This document shows, piece after piece, positions 7,293 through 14,957 of a stretch of DNA of 64,000 bases. The stretch covers positions 180,051 through 244,050 of the forward strand of contig CATLGW010000001.1 of NCBI GenBank assembly GCA_949948715.1. Reading direction: 5' to 3'. The stretch is from an uncultured Lachnospiraceae bacterium (GTDB lineage: Bacteria; Bacillota; Clostridia; Lachnospirales; Lachnospiraceae). How positions within the stretch are numbered: position 1 is the stretch's first letter; every line of letters starts with the position of its first letter. The notes beneath the pieces are model-generated. The model was not told where the DNA came from. It searched no databases and saw only the letters and a program-made list of their open reading frames with translations. The position numbers and the translations under genes were made by a program.

Positions 7293-8902
7293 GGGGGAGG
7301 GAGCCCTACCGCGCCGGGATTTATCTGCGCTTATCCAGGGAGGACGGCTTATCGGGCGGCTGCGGGGAAAGCGACAGCATCCGTTCCCAGCGGGAGCTGT
7401 GCAGAGCGTTTATCCGGGAACAAAGCGATATAGAGCTCTATGACGTCTACATAGACGACGGCTACTCGGGAGCCAATTATGACAGACCGGAATTTAAGCG
7501 CCTGATGGAGGATGTGCGGGAGGGGAATGTGAACTGCATTGTGGTGAAGGATCTGTCCCGGCTGGGGAGGGATTATATTGAGACCGGGCGGCTGATACAA
7601 AAGACCTTCCCGGTCTTTCATGTGCGTTTTATCGCTCTGACGGATCATTATGATTCTCTGTCGGCGGATTACAATGAAACCTCTTTGGTGGTGCCCATCA
7701 AGAATTTCGTCAATGACTCCTACTGCCGGGATATCTCCTGCAAGGTGCGGGCCCATCAGAAGCTGAAGCGGGAGAAGGGGGAATTTATCGGAGCATTTAC
7801 CGTGTACGGCTACCGCCGAGACGAGAAAAACAAAAACAGACTGGTTCCGGATGAATACGCGGCCCGGGTGGTGGCGGATATTTTTTGCTGGAGAATACAG
7901 GGGATGAGCTGTCTGGCTATCGCAAAAAGGCTGAACGAAAGGGGGATTTTACCGCCTCTTGCCTACAAGCGTTCCCGGGGAGAGCACTTTGCCACCGGAT
8001 TTGTCTGTCATGCCGCCGGAGAGTGGTCCTCCGTGGCCGTAAAACGTATTTTGGACAATGAAATTTACACCGGAGTCTTGGTGCAGGGGAAGAGCGAAAA
8101 GATAAATTACAAGTCTGCCCAATGCAGGGCGAAGCCCAGGGAACAATGGACGCGGGTGGAGGGCGCCCATCAGGCCATTGTGTCCCGGGAGGACTTTGCC
8201 GCCGTGCAAAGGCTTTCTCACATGGACAGCAGGGCTAAGAGCGGGGCGCCGCACCTTTTCTCCGGATTGTTGTTTTGCGGAGATTGTGGCTCCCCCATGA
8301 TACGCAGACTGAACCGATGTAAGGGGGACGCCAGAGTGCACTTTATCTGCGGAAAAGGCAACAGAGGACGGGGATGCAGCAGACACAGCGTATCGGAGGA
8401 GGAACTGGAGACGGCGCTGGGCTTGGCGATCTCACAGCAGATAAAGCTTTTTGGGGACGAAGGGCCCCTTTTTTGCAGAAAGGGGACGGGAAGGACGCGG
8501 AGTGATGCGAAAATATTAGCAGAAGAAGTAAAAAGACTGCGGAGTGAAGCGGAAAAATATGCCTCCCTGCAGGCCGGGCTGTATCAGGACTTTAAAGAGG
8601 GGCTGATCACGAGAGAGGACTACGGCTGTTTTCATGAGATATATGAGGCCCAGAGAGAGCAGATAAAGAGAGCGGCCGCCAGACAGGAGGAACTGCTCTG
8701 CGCCCGTCGGCCCACAGACGAAAGCCTGTCGGAAGCGCCCCGGGAGCAGCTTGGGGACGGGAAGCTTTCCCGGGAGATGCTGGTGGCCTTTACAGGCCGC
8801 ATTCTGGTCTATGAGGGAAAGCGCATCTGCCTGGAATGGAGAGGCTTCTTTCCTTTGGAATATGGCCTCCAGGAGGGCGGGACCCAAGTCCCGGAGGTTT
8901 AA
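7289..8902 (+). CDS. Large serine recombinase 1
   Basis: A 537-residue site-specific recombinase. The N-terminal resolvase domain begins RAGIYLRLSREDG, whose Ser is the nucleophile, followed by VVKDLSRLGRDYIETG. A recombinase domain (about 170-290) contains YGYRRDEKNKNRLVPDE. A zinc ribbon has CGDCG and the later Cys pair in ICGKGNRGRGC. A coiled-coil C-terminal region follows. The TTG start at 7289 overlaps the previous stop and has GGGGGAG upstream; the open frame to 7223 overlaps the small gene. It should catalyse integration or excision of the element, with recombinase 2. Confidence 0.88.
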   Translation: MRGREPYRAGIYLRLSREDGLSGGCGESDSIRSQRELCRAFIREQSDIELYDVYIDDGYSGANYDRPEFKRLMEDVREGNVNCIVVKDLSRLGRDYIETGRLIQKTFPVFHVRFIALTDHYDSLSADYNETSLVVPIKNFVNDSYCRDISCKVRAHQKLKREKGEFIGAFTVYGYRRDEKNKNRLVPDEYAARVVADIFCWRIQGMSCLAIAKRLNERGILPPLAYKRSRGEHFATGFVCHAAGEWSSVAVKRILDNEIYTGVLVQGKSEKINYKSAQCRAKPREQWTRVEGAHQAIVSREDFAAVQRLSHMDSRAKSGAPHLFSGLLFCGDCGSPMIRRLNRCKGDARVHFICGKGNRGRGCSRHSVSEEELETALGLAISQQIKLFGDEGPLFCRKGTGRTRSDAKILAEEVKRLRSEAEKYASLQAGLYQDFKEGLITREDYGCFHEIYEAQREQIKRAAARQEELLCARRPTDESLSEAPREQLGDGKLSREMLVAFTGRILVYEGKRICLEWRGFFPLEYGLQEGGTQVPEV

Positions 8903-8925
8903 TGGAAAGACTAGGAGGCGGTTAT

Positions 8926-10605
8926 ATGTTCGGGGAGGCCCATGAAAACCCACAGGCAGGAGAAAAACAGTCCTTCACGGGAGAAAAAATATATTCGGCC
9001 GGCATTTATGCCAGACTTTCGGTGGACAGCCGCAGTGATAAGAACGCGTCCATTGAGACCCAGATACAGATCGGGAAGGAGTATTTACGGCGCAGGAGGG
9101 ATATGATTCTCTATGGCTGCTACAGCGACCTGGGGAAGACCGGCACAAGCTTTGAGCGGGAGGGATTTGTACGACTGATGGAGGACGTGCGGCAGGGGAA
9201 GGTGAACTGTATCATTGTCAAGGATTTCTCCCGTTTCGGAAGGAATTATCTGGAGGCGGGGAACTATATACAGAGACTGTTTCCCGCTCTGGGAGTGCGG
9301 TTTATCTCCGTCACGGACGGATTTGACAGTCTCTTGGCGGATCCCGAGGATTTGGGAATCAATCTGAAGAATCTGGCCAATGAAATGTACGCCCGAGATA
9401 TCGGATTGAAGGTGAAAAGCTCCCGCAGAGCCCGATGGGAGGAGGGCAGCTACACGGGAGGAGCCGCGCCCTACGGGTATGTGTCAAGTCTGATAGGGGG
9501 AAAGAAGATACTTTGTCCCAGGGAGCCTGGGGCGGAGCTGGTGCGGGAGCTCTACAGGCTCTGGGGGGAGGGCTATGGTCTAAAGGAGCTGGTGGGCTGG
9601 CTCTATGGGCGGAAGGTCCACAGTCCTGCACAGTACCGCCGCTATGGGCATATTTACAGGGAGGAAAAGGAGGAGCTTTTACAGTGGAGCCGCGGAAGCG
9701 TAAAGCTGATCCTAACCAACCCGGTCTATATGGGCTGTCTGGTAAAGGCCAGGGCAGGGGGAAAGGCCTATGGCCTGCGGCGGGAACTGGATATGGTGTC
9801 CGGGGACTGGGAGATTCGGGAAAATACCCACGAGGCTCTGGTGACAAGGGATGAGTTTTTTCGGGCCGCCGCCCGCTTCCGGGAACAGGAGCGGCATTTG
9901 GTAGAAAAAACCGACGTTTCATTTCCCAAAAGGGAGGATATCTTCGCGGGAATTTTGTACTGCGGAAGCTGCGGGAACAGGATGTCCAGGGGCGGCTGTT
10001 CCGAAAGGTCCGCCTGCGGCAGGAGATTGGGGAGTTATGGGTATTTTTGCAGAAATTCCTCCCGGATTGACCGTTTTTTCTGTGAGCGCAGATATACCGC
10101 AGAGAGGGCGCTGAGGGCGCTGGCCGCGGAAATCCTGGGTCGGGAGCTGGCCTTTAGCGGCATAACCTGCGGGGAAATTACAAAGTGCGCCAAAGCGGTC
10201 CATTCCCGGGAGGAGAGGGAGCGGTCCCGCATCCTGTCGGAAGCAGAGCGGGGAATAGCCCGCAGAAACCGCCAGAGCAGCGATCTGTATATGAGATACC
10301 GGGCCGGGGAGCTTGGATGGGATGGCTTTGCAAAACGCAAGGAGGAGAACGACAAAGGGATTTGTTTTCTCAAAGAAAGGGAGGGACTTTTCAGGGAGGA
10401 GGCCTTGAAGGCAGAGAAGGAGCTTTGGGAGCGGGTTTTCCTTTTACATTCGCTGATACGGAGGGAGCGGTGCGAAGGGCTTTCCGGAGAGCTTTTAAGG
10501 GCCTTTATTGGGCATATCCGTGTGTTTCCGGATAAAAGGCTTGCCATCACCTTTCGTTACGGCCGGACGGAGCTGACGCATCTGTTTGACACGGGAGGGC
10601 ATTGA
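8926..10605 (+). CDS. Large serine recombinase 2
   Basis: A 559-residue recombinase with the same plan: catalytic Ser in AGIYARLSVDS, VKDFSRFGRNYLEAG, recombinase domain with APYGYVSSLIGGKK, zinc ribbon CGSCGNRMS with later Cys residues (YFCRNSS, FFCERRY), and a charged coiled coil. ATG 8926 has AGGAGG at 8913-8918; ATG 8902, overlapping the upstream stop as TAATG, is an alternative. The last codons run through the right element end. The TGA stop at 10603-10605 belongs to the subtilase gene, so the stop is supplied by the target. Likely a partner of recombinase 1. Confidence 0.88.
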   Translation: MFGEAHENPQAGEKQSFTGEKIYSAGIYARLSVDSRSDKNASIETQIQIGKEYLRRRRDMILYGCYSDLGKTGTSFEREGFVRLMEDVRQGKVNCIIVKDFSRFGRNYLEAGNYIQRLFPALGVRFISVTDGFDSLLADPEDLGINLKNLANEMYARDIGLKVKSSRRARWEEGSYTGGAAPYGYVSSLIGGKKILCPREPGAELVRELYRLWGEGYGLKELVGWLYGRKVHSPAQYRRYGHIYREEKEELLQWSRGSVKLILTNPVYMGCLVKARAGGKAYGLRRELDMVSGDWEIRENTHEALVTRDEFFRAAARFREQERHLVEKTDVSFPKREDIFAGILYCGSCGNRMSRGGCSERSACGRRLGSYGYFCRNSSRIDRFFCERRYTAERALRALAAEILGRELAFSGITCGEITKCAKAVHSREERERSRILSEAERGIARRNRQSSDLYMRYRAGELGWDGFAKRKEENDKGICFLKEREGLFREEALKAEKELWERVFLLHSLIRRERCEGLSGELLRAFIGHIRVFPDKRLAITFRYGRTELTHLFDTGGH

Positions 10606-10606
10606 C
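10578..10606 (+). other. Right attachment junction (attR) of the serine-recombinase element
   Basis: Element DNA GCATCTGTTTGACACGGGAG (10578-10597) is followed by the GG core (10598-10599) and then host sequence CATTGAC, which completes Gly-Ile-Asp of the subtilase. Positions GCATC, GTT, AC and C are shared with the reverse-complemented left end at identical distances from the core. Confidence 0.8.
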
Positions 10607-11980
10607 TATACCAACGATGTGTTCCGGGACGAAAACGGGGACACGAGAATTTTGGCCATATGGGATCAGACCATCCAGAGCGGCACGCCGCCGGAAGGGT
10701 TTCTCTATGGGAGCGAATATACCAGGGAGGACATCAACCGCGCCCTGCAGGCGGAGGACCCTTATTCCATCGTGCCCTCCCGGGATGAGATCGGCCACGG
10801 CAGTTCTATGGCGGGTGTTGCCGCGGGAAGCCGGCTGGGCGGCGGGTATATCTATCAGGGAGCCGCCCCGGACGCGGAGATCGTGGTGGTAAAGATGAAG
10901 GAATGCAAACCTTATATGCGGGAGTTTTATCTGGTGCCGGAGGGAGTTCCCGCCTATCAGGAGAATGATCTGATGCTGGCGGTGGAATACGCCGATTCCT
11001 TCGCCAGGGTATTCAGACGGCCCGTTGTGATCTGCATGGGGATAGGCACCAACATGGGAGATCACAGGGGGAATTCCTTCCTGTCCCGCTATCTGAACAC
11101 GGTGGCGGTCAAGCGAAGCAGGGGAGTGGTAGTCTGCGGCGGCAACGAGGGCAACGCTTCCCACCATTTCCTGGGAAATCTTCCGGCCCGTACCGATGCC
11201 TCGGATAACTTCAGGGATGTGGAAATACGGGTGGAGGAGGAAGCCAGGGGATTTTATATGGAGCTTTGGGGCAATTCGCCCAATGTGTTTAATGTGAGCG
11301 TCAGAACTCCCGGAGGGGAGACCATAGCCCCCATTCGTCTGGGTGTGAGGCAGAGCATCACCTACGGCTTTGTCTACGAGAAAAGCAGAATCACCATAGA
11401 CGGCATATTGGTGGAGCCGGCATCGGGGGAACAACTGATACGTTTCCGGGTGGAGGATCCCACACCCGGCATCTGGACCTTTCGGGTTAATTCCGTGGGA
11501 GAGGTGTACGGAGGGGAGTTCAACATTTGGCTGCCCATCACGGACTTTTTGGATTCCAAGATATATTTTCTGGAGCCCAATCCCTATACCACGCTGACGG
11601 AGCCATCCCTGGCTCAGGACGTTATCTGCGTCTCAACCTACAATGCGGAAAACAACAGCTTTTATACGGAGTCGGGAAGGGGATTCCGACGCCAGGGCTT
11701 TACCTGTCCTGACTTTGCGGCGCCGGGAGTCAATGTATCCACCATATTCGGCAAGGCTACCGGCAGCAGTCTGGCGGCCTCCATAACGGCCGGCGCCATT
11801 GCTCAGTTTATGCAGTGGGCGGTGGTGGAGGGCAACAACGGCAACGCCGAGAGCCGGGAGATCAAAAACTATTTTATCAGGGGAGCCTCCCGGGATGCTT
11901 CGCTGACCTATCCCAACAGAGAATTCGGATACGGACGTCTCAATATCGCGGGAGTGTTCGATTCCATGATCGGAGTGTGA
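10598..11980 (+). pseudogene. S8 subtilase, C-terminal fragment with catalytic His and Ser
   Basis: This 460-codon piece continues the protease from GIDYTNDVFRDENG. It carries the catalytic His in EIGHGSSMAG, the oxyanion-region Asn segment VVCGGNEGNASHH, and the catalytic Ser in GKATGSSLAASITAG. An insertion domain of about 120 residues lies between the last two, as in the clostridial Csp proteases that process germination factors. No ribosome binding site precedes it, so it is probably silent in this form. Family membership (Csp-like) is inferred from overall resemblance; the protease's substrate here is unknown. Confidence 0.88.
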
Positions 11981-11998
11981 GGAACCTCCGCCTTTATC

Positions 11999-12054
11999 TT
12001 GACTTGTTGGTCTATATATGGTAGACTGGTTGTATAGTCTATTGAATATAGACC
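11999..12054 (+). promoter_or_regulatory. Promoter with two BlaI-like operators
   Basis: TTGACT (11999-12004), 17 bp and TAGACT (12022-12027) suggest a promoter. Two copies of GTCTA-N7-TAGAC lie at 12010-12026, overlapping the -10, and at 12037-12053, 27 bp apart. The whole array is also one dyad centred at 12031.5 (GGTCTATAT at 12009-12017, its complement at 12046-12054). A BlaI/MecI-like repressor gene lies in the same operon, and paired short dyads over the promoter are how BlaI operators are built. Binding is inferred. Confidence 0.75.
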
Positions 12055-12120
12055 AAAAGTCTTTTTCTGCCCCATATGCCCTGGAGGCGCGGCAGGAATG
12101 GAGAAAGGCAGGTTGATGAG

Positions 12121-14529
12121 ATGCATAGGGACAGAGGATGGGAAGAGGACCGAGGGAACAGTAAGACCTGCGGAGGACGCGAAGAAGAGCGAGTAAGCAG
12201 GGAAGCGGGTGAAGGACGCAAACGGGCCGAAAGCAGGAACAACCCCCGGGCGGCTTTTACAGCTCTCCTGCTGGCGGGGACGCTGGTGTTTTCCATGGCT
12301 TCCTGCGGCACAGGAAAAGAGCCGGGGGACAGTCCGGCTCAGTCCGGTCCGGGGGGAAATTCTTCCGGTCCGGAGGGAAGTCTGGCTGTGACGGACGAGA
12401 CGGATGGCAGGGTGGCGGTTGCCTCCTGGGAGGATTCGAATATACCTCTGTGCCTGGGGCCACAGTTGGTGGGGGATACTCTGTATTACATGACCGGGAA
12501 ATGGGACGCCGCCGACGGCGGTTATCTGGAGGCGACGATCTGCAGGAAGAAAAAGGACGGGGAAGACGAAATATTGGCGGACCTGGGTTCCCAGGGCACA
12601 AAACTTCTGCTGTATCTGGCGGACGAGGCGGGTAACTTGTATTATCTGCGGTCGGAGGCGGTTGAGGGCAGCAGGGACAGTAAGCTTTTTCTTACAAAGC
12701 TTTCCCCGTCAGGGGAAACGGTGTATGAAACTCTGGCCGTCTGCCCTGAAAACGGGGACAGCCTAACCGGCGAAGCCTTCGGGAGGCTGGGGACTGCCTT
12801 TACCGGGGAGGCAGAGTCGGACGGAAGACTTGTTCTGGCGAATATGGAGGGCGATCTGTTTTTGTTTGATGCGCAGGGAAGCCTGTCCCGGGCAGGTCGG
12901 GGGATGTGGGACGAGGCTTCCTACAGTGCCTTGGAGTATGGATTTGTCAATGGAGGGGAAGAGGGAATCTACGCCTACCACGTAGCCGGCAGCGAAATCT
13001 CCCTGCGGCAGGTGGATTTGAATAGTTGCAGCCTGGCGGAGGAGAAGACGGTGAGAATTTCCTCCCAGTCCGTCACCGCCATAAAGCTGTACAGCGGATA
13101 TGACCGGGGCATCTATATTTTGGACAGCGACAAAATGTGGCTGTACCGGCCCGGAGGAAAGGAGCTTGCCGCGGTGCTTAGCTGGACGGACGGAAATGTG
13201 AACCTGAAAGGCTACAGCATAGACGCTCTGGGCGTGCTGGCGGAGGAAGCTCTCTATTTGATGGTACATCGGGGCGGCGAGAGAACGGCGTCCCTCCTTC
13301 AAATCGATTTTGGAGACAGCGGGGAGATACCCGAGAAGCAGACGGTCACCCTGTCGGCAAGCACATTCTGGGAGGAGCTGCCAAAGCTGGTGGGAGAGTT
13401 TAACAGACAGAGCGAAGCCTATCAGGTGGAGATTACTCCCTTAGAAACCCAAGAAGATATAGTTGCCTTTTACAATGCTGCGCTGAAGGGGGAAACCTCG
13501 GATCTCATCAGCCTGGATTATGTGGACATTCCCAATATGGCATACAGCGGTTTTTTGGAGGATCTTACTCCCTATTTTGCAGAAAGCGGCCTGGTGGGAG
13601 AAAATGATATCCTTCCCTCTGTCAGAGAGGCCTGGACCATTGACGGAAAAATATGCTGCGTGTTCCCTAACTTTGCCATTCGGGGACTGCTGGTAAAGAA
13701 GGGAACCACCGACCAGGGAGTGTGGACTCCGGATGAGTATGTGGCTCTGGGGGAGGCTCATCCGCAATCCATCATGACTCAAAATGACCCTCTTTATTAT
13801 TACAACGAGGTTTTTTATCAGGCTTTTTACGGAGATATAGACAGCTATATAGATTGGCAGGCCGGAACCTGTGACTTTAACAACGAAGCCTTTATATCGC
13901 TGGTGGAGAGGGTGAAGGAGCTGCCTCCTCCTGAGATAGTTAGAGAATCCATAACCACCAGTGACGGCAAGACTTGGGAAGTGCCCAGTACGGTGATTGG
14001 GATGGATGAAAATGATTTTTATGACGGCCTTCTTCTCACTAAAATGTGTTATATATCCGGCCTTGTGGGCTATGAACAGACCCTGGAATACGGCGACTAT
14101 GCGGAGATCGCGGGATATCCCACTAATAAAGGAGAGCCTCTCTTTGAGATAGAAACGCGCAATGCCCTGGCCATCAGCAGTACCTCCGGACAAAAGGAAG
14201 GAGCGTGGGCTTTTCTGGAATTTATACTGTCCCAAAAACAGCAGGACTCACTGACCACCTTCCCGGTGCGCCGGAATTCCTTCGAGACATATCTGAAGCG
14301 AAAGGAATTCTACGGGGGATGGGAGAAGGTGGATTTCACACAGGAGGAGCTGGACGACCTGCGGGAGATGACGGAGCATCTGTTTTGGCGCAGAGTGTAT
14401 GTGGGAGGTGAAATACTGCCTATAATCACGGAGGAGCTCGAGGCCGTCTGGGCGGGAGACAAGTCCGCAGCGAGTGCGGCGGATGTCATACAGAGCAGGG
14501 TTGGTATCTTTTTGAGCGAAAGGCATTGA
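12121..14529 (+). CDS. Lipoprotein with extracellular solute-binding-like domain
   Basis: Translated from ATG 12121 (AAAGGCAGG upstream) it has 802 residues; ATG 12076 would add 15. A charged cytoplasmic N-terminus of about 43 residues precedes the membrane segment AAFTALLLAGTLVFSMASC, ending in a lipobox-like Cys. Residues about 75-400 look like a beta-rich, propeller-like region. The C-terminal half (from QTVTLSASTFWEELPKLVGEFNRQ) resembles ABC solute-binding proteins of the sugar family, including FLEFILSQKQQDSLTTFPVRRNSF near the end. No ABC transporter is adjacent. It heads an operon with a BlaI-like repressor and an M56 peptidase, so it may be a sensor partner or target. Confidence 0.75.
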   Translation: MHRDRGWEEDRGNSKTCGGREEERVSREAGEGRKRAESRNNPRAAFTALLLAGTLVFSMASCGTGKEPGDSPAQSGPGGNSSGPEGSLAVTDETDGRVAVASWEDSNIPLCLGPQLVGDTLYYMTGKWDAADGGYLEATICRKKKDGEDEILADLGSQGTKLLLYLADEAGNLYYLRSEAVEGSRDSKLFLTKLSPSGETVYETLAVCPENGDSLTGEAFGRLGTAFTGEAESDGRLVLANMEGDLFLFDAQGSLSRAGRGMWDEASYSALEYGFVNGGEEGIYAYHVAGSEISLRQVDLNSCSLAEEKTVRISSQSVTAIKLYSGYDRGIYILDSDKMWLYRPGGKELAAVLSWTDGNVNLKGYSIDALGVLAEEALYLMVHRGGERTASLLQIDFGDSGEIPEKQTVTLSASTFWEELPKLVGEFNRQSEAYQVEITPLETQEDIVAFYNAALKGETSDLISLDYVDIPNMAYSGFLEDLTPYFAESGLVGENDILPSVREAWTIDGKICCVFPNFAIRGLLVKKGTTDQGVWTPDEYVALGEAHPQSIMTQNDPLYYYNEVFYQAFYGDIDSYIDWQAGTCDFNNEAFISLVERVKELPPPEIVRESITTSDGKTWEVPSTVIGMDENDFYDGLLLTKMCYISGLVGYEQTLEYGDYAEIAGYPTNKGEPLFEIETRNALAISSTSGQKEGAWAFLEFILSQKQQDSLTTFPVRRNSFETYLKRKEFYGGWEKVDFTQEELDDLREMTEHLFWRRVYVGGEILPIITEELEAVWAGDKSAASAADVIQSRVGIFLSERH

Positions 14530-14583
14530 CAGAAATGAGGAGCGGCGTGTATCGTATATTGAAAGGGACAACAACCGAAAAGG

Positions 14584-14952
14584 ATGGATAGGTTTATGCA
14601 GGATTATAAACTGGCGGATCTGGAGGCAAAGTTTGCCGATATCATATGGGAGAGGGAACCCATCACCTCCCCGGATTTGGTGAAGGTGTGTGAGAGGGAG
14701 CTTAACTGGAAGAAATCCACCACCTACACCGTGCTGAAAAAGCTGATTGACAGAGGAATTTTCAGGAATGAAAAGACTGTGGTCTCCTCCTTAATCTCAC
14801 GGGAAGAATTCTACGGGAAGCAGAGCCGCCTCTATGTGGAGGAGACCTTTGGTTCTCTGCCCAGGTTTCTCACGGCTTTCTTTCAGGGGCGGAAGCTGTC
14901 TCAGAGGGAGGCCGAGGAACTGCGTTCCTATATCGACCATTTTGAGGAGTAA
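14584..14952 (+). CDS. BlaI/MecI family repressor
   Basis: A 122-residue winged-helix repressor of the penicillinase-repressor family: DLEAKFADIIWEREPITSPDLVKVCERELNWKKSTTYTVLKKLIDRGIF is the DNA-binding domain, and the C-terminal 45 residues form the dimer region. Met5 (ATG 14596, with AAGGATGG upstream) is an equally good start. It lies 5 nt before the M56 peptidase gene, the usual BlaI-BlaR1 pairing. It probably binds the GTCTA-N7-TAGAC sites ahead of 12121. In the family the repressor is cleaved when the partner senses its signal. Confidence 0.9.
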   Translation: MDRFMQDYKLADLEAKFADIIWEREPITSPDLVKVCERELNWKKSTTYTVLKKLIDRGIFRNEKTVVSSLISREEFYGKQSRLYVEETFGSLPRFLTAFFQGRKLSQREAEELRSYIDHFEE

Positions 14953-14957
14953 AGCAT

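Larger units (their letters stand above)
6865..10599 (+). mobile_element. 3.73-kb element with tandem large serine recombinases inserted in a subtilase gene
   Basis: One element length is 3733 bp (6865-10597), flanked by the dinucleotide GG at 6865-6866 and 10598-10599. It encodes a 97-residue small protein and two large serine recombinases in one translationally coupled array, with no evident cargo. The flanks join to one subtilase frame. End half-sites are imperfect inverted repeats at equal distance from the GG, and the 2-bp duplication matches the crossover core of large serine recombinases. This organisation recalls paired recombinases of SCCmec (ccrAB) but without cargo. Confidence 0.85.
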
